DNA of 64,000 bases from Oceanospirillum linum (GTDB lineage: Bacteria; Pseudomonadota; Gammaproteobacteria; Pseudomonadales; Halomonadaceae). Under the pieces are notes generated by a model. That model ran no database searches. It worked only from the letters and a program-made list of their open reading frames with translations, and had not been told where the DNA came from. A program made the position numbers and the translations under genes. The DNA lies in NCBI RefSeq assembly GCF_900182785.1, contig NZ_FXTS01000007.1, positions 124,001 to 188,000 on the forward strand. The letters run 5' to 3'. Shown here in pieces: positions 34,992 to 43,483 of this stretch (positions within the stretch are counted from its first letter, which is position 1; the number at the start of each line of letters is the position of its first letter).

Positions 34992-35450
34992 TCAGACAAT
35001 CTTTAGTGTTCTATCATTAAGAAACTTTAATGCCGCTGAAAGGGCAAAGTCGTAACCTTGTGCTCCCAGACCGCAGATCACTCCCTGAGCCACATCGGAC
35101 AGATAGGAGTGATGACGGAAAGGCTCCCGGGCATGAACATTGGACAGATGGATCTCAATGAAGGGGATCTGAACACCCAACAAGGCATCGCGCAATGCAA
35201 CGCTGGTGTGAGTAAAAGCTGCAGGGTTGATAATGATAAAGTCTGTATTTTCGTCGCGAGCGGCATGAATCCGGTCTATTAGTGCATGCTCGGCATTACT
35301 CTGGAAGCATTCAAGCTGATGGCCCTTCTCAGCGGCTGTTTCCGCCAGATGTTCAGAAATATCAGCCAATGTCTGGCTGCCATAAATTTCAGGCTCGCGG
35401 GTTCCGAGAAGGTTCAGATTGGGGCCGTTTAACACCAGAATGGAAGCCAT
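34992..35450 (-). CDS. aroQ: Type II 3-dehydroquinate dehydratase
   Basis: AroQ dehydrates 3-dehydroquinate in the shikimate pathway as a dodecamer (family knowledge). The sequence shows LVLNGPNLNLLGTREPEIYG with the catalytic tyrosine, the FIIINPAAFTHTSVALRDAL segment, IEIHLSNVHAREPFRHHSY and a terminal GLGAQGYDFAL. The ATG at 35450 gives 152 residues. It precedes accB in the typical aroQ-accB-accC order. Confidence 0.97.
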   Translation of the reverse strand: MASILVLNGPNLNLLGTREPEIYGSQTLADISEHLAETAAEKGHQLECFQSNAEHALIDRIHAARDENTDFIIINPAAFTHTSVALRDALLGVQIPFIEIHLSNVHAREPFRHHSYLSDVAQGVICGLGAQGYDFALSAALKFLNDRTLKIV

Positions 35451-35826
35451 AATTAACTGAATATCCAAGTGACGAGAATGCGAAAAACAAAAAGCAAACA
35501 GTCGTTTGAGTCTGTTTGCTGCTAAAATCGGTAAAAAGAAGTTTAACTGTATTTAATATCGGTTAAATGATGATAAAGCGGCAGTTTCTTCTTTGTGTGT
35601 AAGCGTAGTTTGCCGAATTTGAGAGATCTTGTCCAGTTTTCGTCTGTTCTGCTTTGTTTGGCTGCTTTTTACTGCGTGTTACTGAATTTTACCTGTTTGT
35701 AGCAGGCTTGGGGAAACGTCCCTTTTCTGGCTTCAGATCCGCCCTGGCAGCACTGAAATCAATGCTTCGCAGGTTTGTTTTTAGGAGCCCGGTGCAACTA
35801 GTCGTTCCGACGACTTAAGACTCTGA
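35451..35826. other. 376-bp intergenic region between the DsbD-alpha gene and aroQ
   Basis: No gene is supported here. The DsbD-alpha frame ends at 35827, and aroQ begins at 35450 on the same strand. In many relatives a full-length dsbD ends close to aroQ. A short palindrome GTCGT-cgga-ACGAC lies at 35801-35814. Short minus-strand frames around 35700-35760 and 35575-35690 lack starts, ribosome sites and any match I recognise. The stretch may hold the aroQ-accBC promoter, decayed dsbD or a dispersed repeat. Confidence 0.5.
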
Positions 35827-36315
35827 TTATCGTGCATTCTGAACAAGGTTAAGCTGCTGGGTGTGCGGTGGATAGCACAGGCCCGCTTCTGCGCATCCCT
35901 GGAAGGTAACCTCGATAACGGCACCCTGTTTGAGCATTTTTGCTGGCATACTGAACTGGTAGCTGAGTACTGCTTTATGCCTGAGTATCTCGACATCGCC
36001 CTGAAACTCATCCACAACCTGCTCACCTCGTGGAATTTCAATAATGGTCAGATCGGCATTTTCTGGCAGAACAGGCAACACTTTAAAGCGGGAGCGATAA
36101 AGATAATGCTCTGGCTCAATTCTCCAGGTCAGGGTTAATGTTGTCCCTTTAAGGCTGCCTTCCAGTTGGAACGCCTGCTCTACAGGAAGAAAGCCATCAG
36201 CGGACGCACTGCCAAAACCGTCCGGCTTCTGGTCAAAAAAGCCCGCTTTAGCGCTTAGTGAAAGTGTTGTCATTATCAGAAAAGTCAGTAGTGAAAAAGA
36301 GTGTTTTAGGTTCAA
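35827..36315 (-). CDS. Stand-alone periplasmic DsbD alpha-domain protein
   Basis: Full DsbD has a periplasmic alpha domain, an eight-helix beta domain and a thioredoxin-like gamma domain, and passes electrons to DsbC and DsbG (family knowledge). Here only a signal peptide (residues about 1-24, ending SLSAKA) and an alpha domain exist in 162 residues. The alpha domain keeps HYLYRSRFKVLP (cap region) and the redox pair in FQGCAEAGLCYPP. The frame then simply stops. It could be a functional single-domain protein served by another DsbD/CcdA-type partner, or the remnant of a truncated dsbD. It diverges from the DUF2333 gene. Confidence 0.85.
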   Translation of the reverse strand: MNLKHSFSLLTFLIMTTLSLSAKAGFFDQKPDGFGSASADGFLPVEQAFQLEGSLKGTTLTLTWRIEPEHYLYRSRFKVLPVLPENADLTIIEIPRGEQVVDEFQGDVEILRHKAVLSYQFSMPAKMLKQGAVIEVTFQGCAEAGLCYPPHTQQLNLVQNAR

Positions 36316-36503
36316 GATAAGTCTTCCTTTGGTTATGATCGTAAAAGGCTAACCCCGTTTTATCCTGTGCTGAGGTGTTTATGTCAGCACATTGGGTTTT
36401 ACCCAAACAAGCCCCATAATAGTAACAGGTAGCTAATAAGATTCTGTCTCTTGTACAGGGTTCCGACTAAAGTGAAATTATCAGCACGCACGAGGAATAT
36501 AAA

Positions 36504-37562
36504 ATGTTAAAGCAGCTTGGAGCGAAAGTCGCTGACCAGTGGGATAACCTGAGAGACCTTATGCCGGGTAGTATGATGGGTAAAGTGATTGGTAGTGGTC
36601 TTGCGGTTTATCTTGTTGGTGCTGTCGGTGTGGGCTGGTACTGGAGCCAGGAGCCGGACTCGTTCTCTGTCGCTGAGAATGCCCGGGCAGAGGCGCAGCT
36701 GCATGGTCATACGGATAAAGCCGGTACGATTGGTTATGCAACAACAACAACGTTAGTTCGTATTGCAGAGACGTTGCTGGATAAACCTGGCGGTTACCTT
36801 GCTAACGACCGCTTACCTCCAGGGCTTTGGTTGGACAACATCCCCAGCTGGGAGTACGGGGTTCTGATTCAGCTTCGCGATATGAGCCGCTCCTTGCGCA
36901 AGGATATATCACGCTCACAGTCCCAATCCACAGAAGATAAAGACCTGACGATTGTTGAACCTCAGTTTAACTTTGATAGCAATAGCTGGATTCTTCCATC
37001 TTCGGAAGGAGAGTATCGTCAGGGTATTAAAGCGTTGATTCGCTACCGCGATCGCTTGGTGGATGATAACCAGAGCGATGCTCAGTTCTATGCGCGTTCT
37101 GATAACTTAAGAAACTGGCTAATGGATGTGGAAACCCGTCTGGGTAGCTTGTCACAGCGTCTGAGTGCCAGTGTAGGCAAATCACAGGTTAATATTGATC
37201 TGGCCGGTGACCCCTCGGCAACGCAGTCGAGCTATAAACCGGATCAGCAAGAGGTAAAAACACCCTGGTCAGAGATTGATGATGTTTTCTATGAGGCTCG
37301 GGGAACGGCCTGGGCTCTGATTCATATTCTTAAAGCAGTAGAGACTGATTTCCAGGGCGTATTGAAGGACAAAAATGCAGAAGTAAGCCTGCGTCAGATT
37401 ATCCGTGAGCTGGAAGCAACTCAGGACGCGCTCTGGAGTCCTATGATTCTGAATGGTAGTGGTTTTGGTATGTTTGCTAATCACTCTTTGGTGATGGCGT
37501 CATATATATCGAGAGCTAATGCAGCGATTATTGATCTGCGCGAACTATTATCAAGGGGTTGA
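36504..37562 (+). CDS. DUF2333 family membrane-anchored protein
   Basis: The 352-residue protein has one N-terminal membrane helix (about residues 27-47, VIGSGLAVYLVGAVGVGWYW) and a long, mostly helical periplasmic part. The features ETLLDKPGGYLANDRLPPG, LDNIPSWEYGVLIQLRDM and the C-terminal MASYISRANAAIIDLRELL match the DUF2333 family as I know it. No function is established. The ATG has a GAGGA site and a terminator follows, so it looks monocistronic. Confidence 0.88.
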   Translation: MLKQLGAKVADQWDNLRDLMPGSMMGKVIGSGLAVYLVGAVGVGWYWSQEPDSFSVAENARAEAQLHGHTDKAGTIGYATTTTLVRIAETLLDKPGGYLANDRLPPGLWLDNIPSWEYGVLIQLRDMSRSLRKDISRSQSQSTEDKDLTIVEPQFNFDSNSWILPSSEGEYRQGIKALIRYRDRLVDDNQSDAQFYARSDNLRNWLMDVETRLGSLSQRLSASVGKSQVNIDLAGDPSATQSSYKPDQQEVKTPWSEIDDVFYEARGTAWALIHILKAVETDFQGVLKDKNAEVSLRQIIRELEATQDALWSPMILNGSGFGMFANHSLVMASYISRANAAIIDLRELLSRG

Positions 37563-37644
37563 TCGGGGCGACGAAAGGCAATATGTGAGTCGCGAGTTAT
37601 GATATGACTCAACGTAATTATAAATAGTATTTATCTTACATGAG

Positions 37645-37682
37645 AAACCGGCTTTGCATACTTTGCAACAGCCGGTTTTTTT
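37645..37682 (+). terminator. Intrinsic terminator after the DUF2333 gene
   Basis: An AAACCGGCT/AGCCGGTTT stem is followed by a T-run. The loop contains a second small stem (TTGCA/TGCAA). Confidence 0.88.
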
Positions 37683-37736
37683 GTCACTCTCGGAGGTGTG
37701 TTTTAGTCGATAAAACAAAGAATAAAGGATACAGGT

Positions 37737-38117
37737 ATGAATATGGAACATTTTAAAGTTGCTGTTATCGGTGCAGGACATGCCGGTATTGAGTTACTGG
37801 AGAGATTACTTGAAGCTGATTTTGTCGATATCGTTGGTGTGGCTGACAGTAATGAAAACGCTCCGGGTATGCTGTTGGCCCGAGAGCATCAGGTGTTGAC
37901 CACAACCGATATGAATAGCCTGTTGGTGAATAGCACTGAGATTGACATTATTATCGATGTGACCGGTGTGAAGGCGGTTCGGGACGCTCTGCGCAGCCAT
38001 ATGCAGGAAAGCGGTAACTACCATACAGTGATTATGCATGAGCGAATTTCAGCGCTGCTGTTATCACTGTTTAACGGTGAGATGGTAGAAACGAAAGCCA
38101 GCGACGAATTCTATTAG
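37737..38117 (+). CDS. Small stand-alone Rossmann-fold NAD(P)-binding protein
   Basis: The whole 126-residue protein is one Rossmann domain. It has a dinucleotide motif AVIGAGHAGIELLERLL at residues about 9-25, an acidic strand end VGVADSNENAPG, and a third strand IDIIIDVTGV. The nearest families (homoserine dehydrogenase, DapB and acetylating aldehyde dehydrogenase N-domains) have catalytic domains that are absent here. Some deltaproteobacterial sensor kinases carry a similar N-terminal domain, to my recollection. It has AAGGA before the ATG and terminators on both sides. Function unknown. Confidence 0.8.
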   Translation: MNMEHFKVAVIGAGHAGIELLERLLEADFVDIVGVADSNENAPGMLLAREHQVLTTTDMNSLLVNSTEIDIIIDVTGVKAVRDALRSHMQESGNYHTVIMHERISALLLSLFNGEMVETKASDEFY

Positions 38118-38152
38118 TAAAGCGCATATTAGACGACGGGTTCACCCAGGCG

Positions 38153-38182
38153 AAGGCCCCCGTTTTACCGGGGGGCTTTTTT
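38153..38182 (+). terminator. Intrinsic terminator after the Rossmann gene
   Basis: A GC-rich stem AAGGCCCCCG/CGGGGGGCTT with one mismatch and a 6-nt loop is followed by a T-run. Confidence 0.9.
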
Positions 38183-38223
38183 ACGACTTATCGCCTTTTT
38201 ACGGCTTATTAAGGCGTAAGGAA

Positions 38224-39402
38224 TTAACGTTCAATCAGCATGGCAATGCCCTGGCCGCCACCGATACAGAGGCTGACTACGGCATATTTACCCTGTACAC
38301 GTTCCAGTTCGTACAGCGCTTTAACGGTGATGATGGCTCCCGTTGCTCCGACCGGGTGACCCAGAGAGATACCGCTGCCATTAGGGTTTAGTTTGTCCTC
38401 CGGCAGGCCCAGATCTTTAGCTACAGCCAGTGCTTGGGCGGCAAAGGCTTCGTTTACTTCCCAGACATCGATATCGTCAACGGATAGCTGATGTTTTTCC
38501 AAAAGCTGACGAATGGCCGGAACCGGGCCAATCCCCATATATTGAGGCTCAACGGCGGCAAAGCTATAGCCTACCAGTTTGGCCATCGGTGTCAGCCCGA
38601 GCTTCTGGGATTCACTCTCTGACATCATGGTGACTGCCGCAGCGGCATCATTAAGGCCGGATGCATTACCTGCCGTCACAGACCCCTCTTTTTGGAATAC
38701 CGGGCGGAGCTTGCTCATATCGGCATCTGTACAATCCTGGCGAATATGTTCGTCAGTAACAAACTCCGAAGTGCCTTTACGGGTTTTAAGCTCAACGGGC
38801 AGAATCTGATCTTTAAAGCGACCCTGTTCAGTAGCGGCCTGGGCGCGCTGATGGCTGAGTGCTGCCAGTGCATCCTGCTGCTCCCGGCTAATATCCCACT
38901 TCTCTGCGATATTTTCAGCCGTTACACCCATATGGTAGTTTTCCATCGGGCAGGTCAAAGCGCCGGTCATGGAGTCTACAATCTGGCCATCACCCATGCG
39001 TTGTCCAAAGCGTGCCGCAGGTACCCAGTATTGCGCGCGGCTCATTGATTCAGCGCCACCGGCAACGGCTGCATCGCAAACACCCAGTTCAATCTGTTGT
39101 GCAGCGGAGATAATCGCCTGAAGTCCGCTGCCGCAAAGGCGGTTAACAGTCAGGGCCGGTGTATTTACAGGCAGGCCAGCTTCCAGTGCGGCCACCCGGC
39201 TGATGTACATATCGCGACGGTCGGTGTGCAGTACGTTACCAAAAACAACATGGCCGATCTGTTCCGGTTTCAGAGTTGCCCGCGCAACGGCTTCCCGTGT
39301 TACTGAGGCGGCCAGATTTGTTGCCGGAATATCTTTTAAGCTACCGCCAAAACCACCAATAGCGGTACGTACACCGCTAAGGAATACTACTTTTTGTGTC
39401 AT
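38224..39402 (-). CDS. Acetyl-CoA C-acyltransferase (thiolase)
   Basis: Thiolases cleave or form 3-ketoacyl-CoA. The 392-residue product has nucleophile Cys90 in TVNRLCGSGLQAI, His349 in SLGHPVGATGA and the second cysteine Cys379 in SLCIGGGQG. All catalytic residues are therefore present. It lies 137 bp downstream of an acyl-CoA ligase on the same strand, so it probably works in catabolism of a fatty or carboxylic acid. Acetoacetyl-CoA thiolase (AtoB/PhaA-like) and 3-ketoacyl-CoA thiolase cannot be separated by eye. Confidence 0.92.
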   Translation of the reverse strand: MTQKVVFLSGVRTAIGGFGGSLKDIPATNLAASVTREAVARATLKPEQIGHVVFGNVLHTDRRDMYISRVAALEAGLPVNTPALTVNRLCGSGLQAIISAAQQIELGVCDAAVAGGAESMSRAQYWVPAARFGQRMGDGQIVDSMTGALTCPMENYHMGVTAENIAEKWDISREQQDALAALSHQRAQAATEQGRFKDQILPVELKTRKGTSEFVTDEHIRQDCTDADMSKLRPVFQKEGSVTAGNASGLNDAAAAVTMMSESESQKLGLTPMAKLVGYSFAAVEPQYMGIGPVPAIRQLLEKHQLSVDDIDVWEVNEAFAAQALAVAKDLGLPEDKLNPNGSGISLGHPVGATGAIITVKALYELERVQGKYAVVSLCIGGGQGIAMLIER

Positions 39403-39539
39403 GTTTTGCTCCTGAGTATTCGCTCTGGCTACCCTGTTAAGTAGCCAGAGAGAGTATTTATACCTTGAGTATTTTTGTTAATGATGTCCGTGACAGCTAT
39501 CCGCAGGTCATATGTGTAGCGTCCGCCGATAGCTTTGAT

Positions 39540-41180
39540 TTATGCCAGCAGCGCGCGGATCTCTTTTTTATTGATCTTGCCAACGGAGGTTTTAGGAATA
39601 TCATCGACCATGCGAATCTGGTCCGGAATCGCCCATTTAGAGATATGCCCAGAGTCGACATACTGGATCAGGTGTTGCTGTAATGCCTCCTGAGTCAGCG
39701 TCTCATTTTTGGGTACAACCATTGCAAATGGTCGTTCGCCCCATTTGTCATCCGGCACGCCAACTACCGCGACAGCGGCTACACCCTCATGCTGACTAAT
39801 CAGGTTTTCCAGCTCGATGGAGGAAAGCCACTCTCCACCGGTTTTGATTACGTCTTTGATGCGGTCTTTGATTTCAACGAAGCCGTTTTCATGGATGCTG
39901 GCAACATCGCCGGTGTGTAGTCGGCCGCCTTCCCAGAGCTCTTCCTGTTTCTCTGTTTCTTTAAAGTAGCCCTGGGTCAGCCAGGGGGCCTGAACTGTGA
40001 TTTCACCAACAGCTTCGCCATCGTGGGCCGCCAGAGAACCGTTTGCCTCAGTAATTGTCAGGTCAACCATGTTCGATGCAACGCCAGTCAGAGTGCGGTA
40101 TTTCAGTTGCTTGTCTATTGGCAGAGCACGTTGCTCCTGATTCAGGTGGGTTACAGTGAGTAGCGGGCAGGTTTCGGACATACCGTAAGCGCAATAGATA
40201 TCAGCACCCTTGTCCATGGCAGCTTTTGCAAGCCCCTGGGGCAGAGCGCTACCGCCAATCAGAATTTTCCAGTTATCAAAGTGCGCTTCTTTGCCTGACT
40301 CACAGCCAAGTAGCATCTGCAGAATAGTAGGTACACAGTGAGAGAAGGTGACATTATACTCATGGATCAGGTTAACCAGCATATCCGGCTCGTAGCGACC
40401 GGGGTAGACCTGTGTGCAGTTCAGCATAACGGCGGCATAGGGAACCCCCCAGGCGTGTACATGAAACATTGGGGTGATCGGCATATAGACGGAATCAGAG
40501 CGAAGTAGCGGCAGGCCTGCATAGCTGCCCAGCATGCCCACCATATTCAGGGTGTGTAATACCAGCTGGCGATGACTGAAGAAAACGCCTTTTGGGTTGC
40601 CTGTCGTCCCTGTGGTGTAAAAAGTTGTGGCAATACTGTCTTCATCAAAATCCGGAAACTCGCATACAGGCTCTTCCGCCCGCAGCAGGGTTTCATATTC
40701 ACCGACAAAGGAAATATTTCCCACGGCCTGACTACCGGCCTGGTCGGTTAATCGGATATAGCCATTAACTGTGCTCAGGTGACCGTCCAGTTGTTCAACG
40801 AGGGGAATAAAGTCATCATGCACAAGAACCAGCTTATCTTCAGCATGGTTCATGGTATAGGCGATCTGTTCCGGAGACAGGCGGATATTAACGTGGTGCA
40901 GAATGGCACCCAGCATCGGCACTGCAAAATAGCACTCCAGGTAACGGTGACTATCCCAGTCCATGACCGCTACGGTATCTCCTGCCTGAACACCCGCTGC
41001 TTTCAGCGCATTGGCCAGTTGTTGCACCCGCTGTCGAAAGCTCCGATAACTGAATCGGGTTTCGCCCCGATAGATAATCTCGTTATCAGGCTCAAAACGA
41101 CCTGCAGAAGCAAAAATTTGCTTGATAAGTAATGGGTAAGATTCTGCGGCTTTAGCGCCTGGTAGAATTTTGGTTGGCAT
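39540..41180 (-). CDS. AMP-dependent acyl-CoA synthetase (AlkK/DmdB-like)
   Basis: This enzyme activates a carboxylic acid to its CoA thioester through an acyl-AMP (family knowledge). The 546-residue protein has the P-loop TTGTTGNPKGVFFSHRQL, the YGMSETCP motif, LHTGDVASIHENGFVEIKDR and the C-terminal lysine region KTSVGKINKKEIRALL. The N-terminal MNHAEDKLVLVHDDFIPL resembles medium-chain AlkK and the DMSP-pathway DmdB enzymes; the substrate is not determined. It is paired with a thiolase and diverges from an AraC-type regulator that may control it. Confidence 0.9.
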   Translation of the reverse strand: MPTKILPGAKAAESYPLLIKQIFASAGRFEPDNEIIYRGETRFSYRSFRQRVQQLANALKAAGVQAGDTVAVMDWDSHRYLECYFAVPMLGAILHHVNIRLSPEQIAYTMNHAEDKLVLVHDDFIPLVEQLDGHLSTVNGYIRLTDQAGSQAVGNISFVGEYETLLRAEEPVCEFPDFDEDSIATTFYTTGTTGNPKGVFFSHRQLVLHTLNMVGMLGSYAGLPLLRSDSVYMPITPMFHVHAWGVPYAAVMLNCTQVYPGRYEPDMLVNLIHEYNVTFSHCVPTILQMLLGCESGKEAHFDNWKILIGGSALPQGLAKAAMDKGADIYCAYGMSETCPLLTVTHLNQEQRALPIDKQLKYRTLTGVASNMVDLTITEANGSLAAHDGEAVGEITVQAPWLTQGYFKETEKQEELWEGGRLHTGDVASIHENGFVEIKDRIKDVIKTGGEWLSSIELENLISQHEGVAAVAVVGVPDDKWGERPFAMVVPKNETLTQEALQQHLIQYVDSGHISKWAIPDQIRMVDDIPKTSVGKINKKEIRALLA

Positions 41181-41449
41181 ACTGTATCTCCGATTATTTT
41201 TGTTCTTACTGTCTGAGCTTGTTTACACCCTGCACTGTTTACAAGTTGATGCCCCTTCACCTATAGGTTTTAGCGGGTCAGGCGTCAAACATGAACGAGG
41301 GAAGTATGATTTTTGAGCGAAACATGCCCTGGCAACAAGGTCTTGTCGTCTTAAGATGGTTTAATGGCGTGAAATGATTATTTTTATATCATAGGATAGT
41401 CTGAGTGGTGACGCCGTTTTGCGAAACCCGTAAGTCATTTTGGAGGCAT

Positions 41450-42475
41450 ATGTTCAGGCAAGCGGATCAGATTAGTGTTATTGGTAGCTGGCCTTTAGTG
41501 ATTAGTCGGGCTCTTGATCAATACCATATTGATGGCAGTGCGCTCTTAGCACGGGTCGGGATTGACCAGTCAGCAGCAAACCAGCCGGAAACCCGCTACT
41601 CTCTGGCGACCCTTGACCGGCTTTGGCGACTTGCCAGGAATTTATCCGGTGATGAGGCTGTCGGCCTTACGGTGGCGCGATTTGTAAGACCGACATCCTG
41701 GCATGCTTTGGGTTTTGCCATTTGGTCCAGTGATACTTTGATGGAGTGCTTTCGCCGTTTGGCAGAAAATGTACGTATGTTTGCGGATTATGCTGATATG
41801 TCCGTTACGCCTTTTGGCTCTGATGTTGAGGTCAATGTACGACTGAAAACCGGCCTGCGCCGGGATCAGCTGGCATCAGAGGAGTTGGATGCCTTTATCG
41901 GTACCTCTGTACTGACGGCCCGGCATATTTATCACCCTGATTTTTCACCGAAAAGTATTTGGCTGAGCCGTCCTCAGCCTCTGGACCCAACATCCTGGCA
42001 GCGATTGTTTAAGTGCCCGGTTTTTTTTAATGCGTCCTACGATAAAATTGTTTTTGATGCTGCCGCTATGTATCGGCCATTACTGACAGCCAGTCCTGAA
42101 CTTGCTGAACAAAATGATGCTCTGGTAGCTGACTATCTGGCGCGATTGGATCGAAGCGACCTTATTGCCCGGCTTGAATCCCTTTTATTGAACCACTTAC
42201 CTATGGGGAGCTTACCTCTGGAGGTCGCAGCTGCTCAGCTGAATTTTAGTCCGCGCACTTTTCAGCGGCGGCTGCAGGAGAAAGGGAGTAGTTATCAGCA
42301 GGTACTGGATGAGCTTCGGCAGAAGCAGGCTTTACATTGGGTTCGGCTGAACTATCTGACAATAGGCGAGATTAGCTATCGGCTGGGCTTTAATCATCCC
42401 GCAAATTTTACCCGGGCTTTTAAACGCTGGTTTGATGAAACACCGAAAAAGCTGCGGAAAAATCTTCTGAATTAG
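41450..42475 (+). CDS. AraC-family regulator with arabinose-binding-type N domain
   Basis: The product has the large N-terminal effector domain of the OruR/ArgR-like AraC subfamily (ARFVRPTSWHALGFAIW, residues about 1-200). A C-terminal HTH follows with EVAAAQLNFSPRTFQRRLQE and IGEISYRLGFNHPANFTRAF then KRWFDETP. The ATG at 41450 has TGGAGG close upstream (spacing 3) and gives 341 residues; a GTG at 41405 is the alternative. It diverges from the acyl-CoA ligase/thiolase pair across ~270 bp and is a likely regulator of it (inference). Confidence 0.9.
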   Translation: MFRQADQISVIGSWPLVISRALDQYHIDGSALLARVGIDQSAANQPETRYSLATLDRLWRLARNLSGDEAVGLTVARFVRPTSWHALGFAIWSSDTLMECFRRLAENVRMFADYADMSVTPFGSDVEVNVRLKTGLRRDQLASEELDAFIGTSVLTARHIYHPDFSPKSIWLSRPQPLDPTSWQRLFKCPVFFNASYDKIVFDAAAMYRPLLTASPELAEQNDALVADYLARLDRSDLIARLESLLLNHLPMGSLPLEVAAAQLNFSPRTFQRRLQEKGSSYQQVLDELRQKQALHWVRLNYLTIGEISYRLGFNHPANFTRAFKRWFDETPKKLRKNLLN

Positions 42476-42514
42476 ATCGCTTTATGGGGTAGACCACCCG
42501 GTGATGCAGATAAT

Positions 42515-42543
42515 AAAAAACGCCGGATAAACCAGCGTTTTTT
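42515..42543. terminator. Bidirectional terminator between the AraC gene and ppa
   Basis: AAAAAACGCCGG/CCAGCGTTTTTT with one mismatch and a 5-nt loop has A-tract and T-tract ends. It fits both convergent genes. Confidence 0.88.
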
Positions 42544-42587
42544 ATCAGAACTCTGCTCACATGGCGGGGCAGAGTGATAACAGCTTC

Positions 42588-43121
42588 TTACTTGCTGTTA
42601 TTGTAGGCTTCGATAGATTTAACAATCTCAGCACGAGCTTCGGCAGCATTGCCCCAGCCTTCAACTTTAACCCACTTACCTTCTTCCAGATCTTTATAGT
42701 TTTCAAAGAAGTGGGAGATCTGCTCACGTAGCAGGGCTGGAATGTCTTCAACATCCTGAATTTCTTTGTAAACTGTGGTCAGCTTGTCATGAGGTACGGC
42801 GATTAGTTTCGCATCAGGCCCTGCCTCATCAGACATATTCAGTACGCCAACCGGGCGGCAGCGAACGACGGAACCAGGCAGAACTGGGTAAGGTGTAATT
42901 ACCAGAACATCCAGTGCATCACCATCTTCAGACAGGGTGTGAGGGATGAAGCCGTAGTTCGCAGGGTAGAACATTGGGGTTGCCATGAAACGGTCAACCA
43001 TGATCGCATTGTAGTCTTTCTCGATCTCATACTTGATCGGTGAGCTTTGCGCGGGAATCTCAATTGCTACATAGATATCGTTTGGTGCGTCTTTACCGGC
43101 AGGAATTTTTTCAAAATCCAT
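42588..43121 (-). CDS. ppa: Inorganic pyrophosphatase, family I
   Basis: Ppa hydrolyses PPi to phosphate, pulling biosynthetic reactions forward (family knowledge). The 177-residue length matches E. coli's. The metal-site signature DGDALDVLVITPYPV is present, as are EIPAQSSPIKYEIEKDYNAI and YPANYGFIPHT. The ATG at 43121 has a GGGG site; an in-frame extension to 43178 is not family-like. A PPi-type phosphofructokinase lies 4.3 kb away, so PPi is also used here as a phosphoryl donor. Confidence 0.97.
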   Translation of the reverse strand: MDFEKIPAGKDAPNDIYVAIEIPAQSSPIKYEIEKDYNAIMVDRFMATPMFYPANYGFIPHTLSEDGDALDVLVITPYPVLPGSVVRCRPVGVLNMSDEAGPDAKLIAVPHDKLTTVYKEIQDVEDIPALLREQISHFFENYKDLEEGKWVKVEGWGNAAEARAEIVKSIEAYNNSK

Positions 43122-43483
43122 TATTCTGACCCCAGAAATAGAAAACGTTGAATGGAAATTCAGGGAAGATCCCCTCATTAAAAGCTGGCAGGATTATATA
43201 GTCACTCACCTTTGATTGCCATTATCACACCATAGATTCCTACTAAAGAACACACTGGCAGGCTGTCTTTATAGCTGTTGAAGGGGATGTGTTCTTTGTG
43301 AGGGAAGGTTCCCCCTGTTACAGTTTTTATACTCACAGTGGGATAGCTGTTACGACAAACACTATTGCATAATATTTGCATATCATCCGATCAGTTAAAC
43401 TGCAGTATTCAGACCGGCGTCTGAATACGCTAGTGCAGTGCAAAAAATATGCAGTTCACCGGAAAACGATCTGAGTTGGTGCA
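43122..43483. promoter_or_regulatory. Divergent region ppa / PP2C-kinase with a long nested palindrome
   Basis: The 362-bp gap between divergent genes holds no open reading frame of note. At 43405-43428 GTATTCAGAC and GTCTGAATAC form a perfect 10-bp inverted repeat around CGGC. An outer pair ACTGCA (43399-43404) and TGCAGT (43434-43439) extends it past a 5-nt bulge. It ends 45 bp before the plus-strand start and has no T-run, so it may be an operator or a leader hairpin. Confidence 0.6.
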
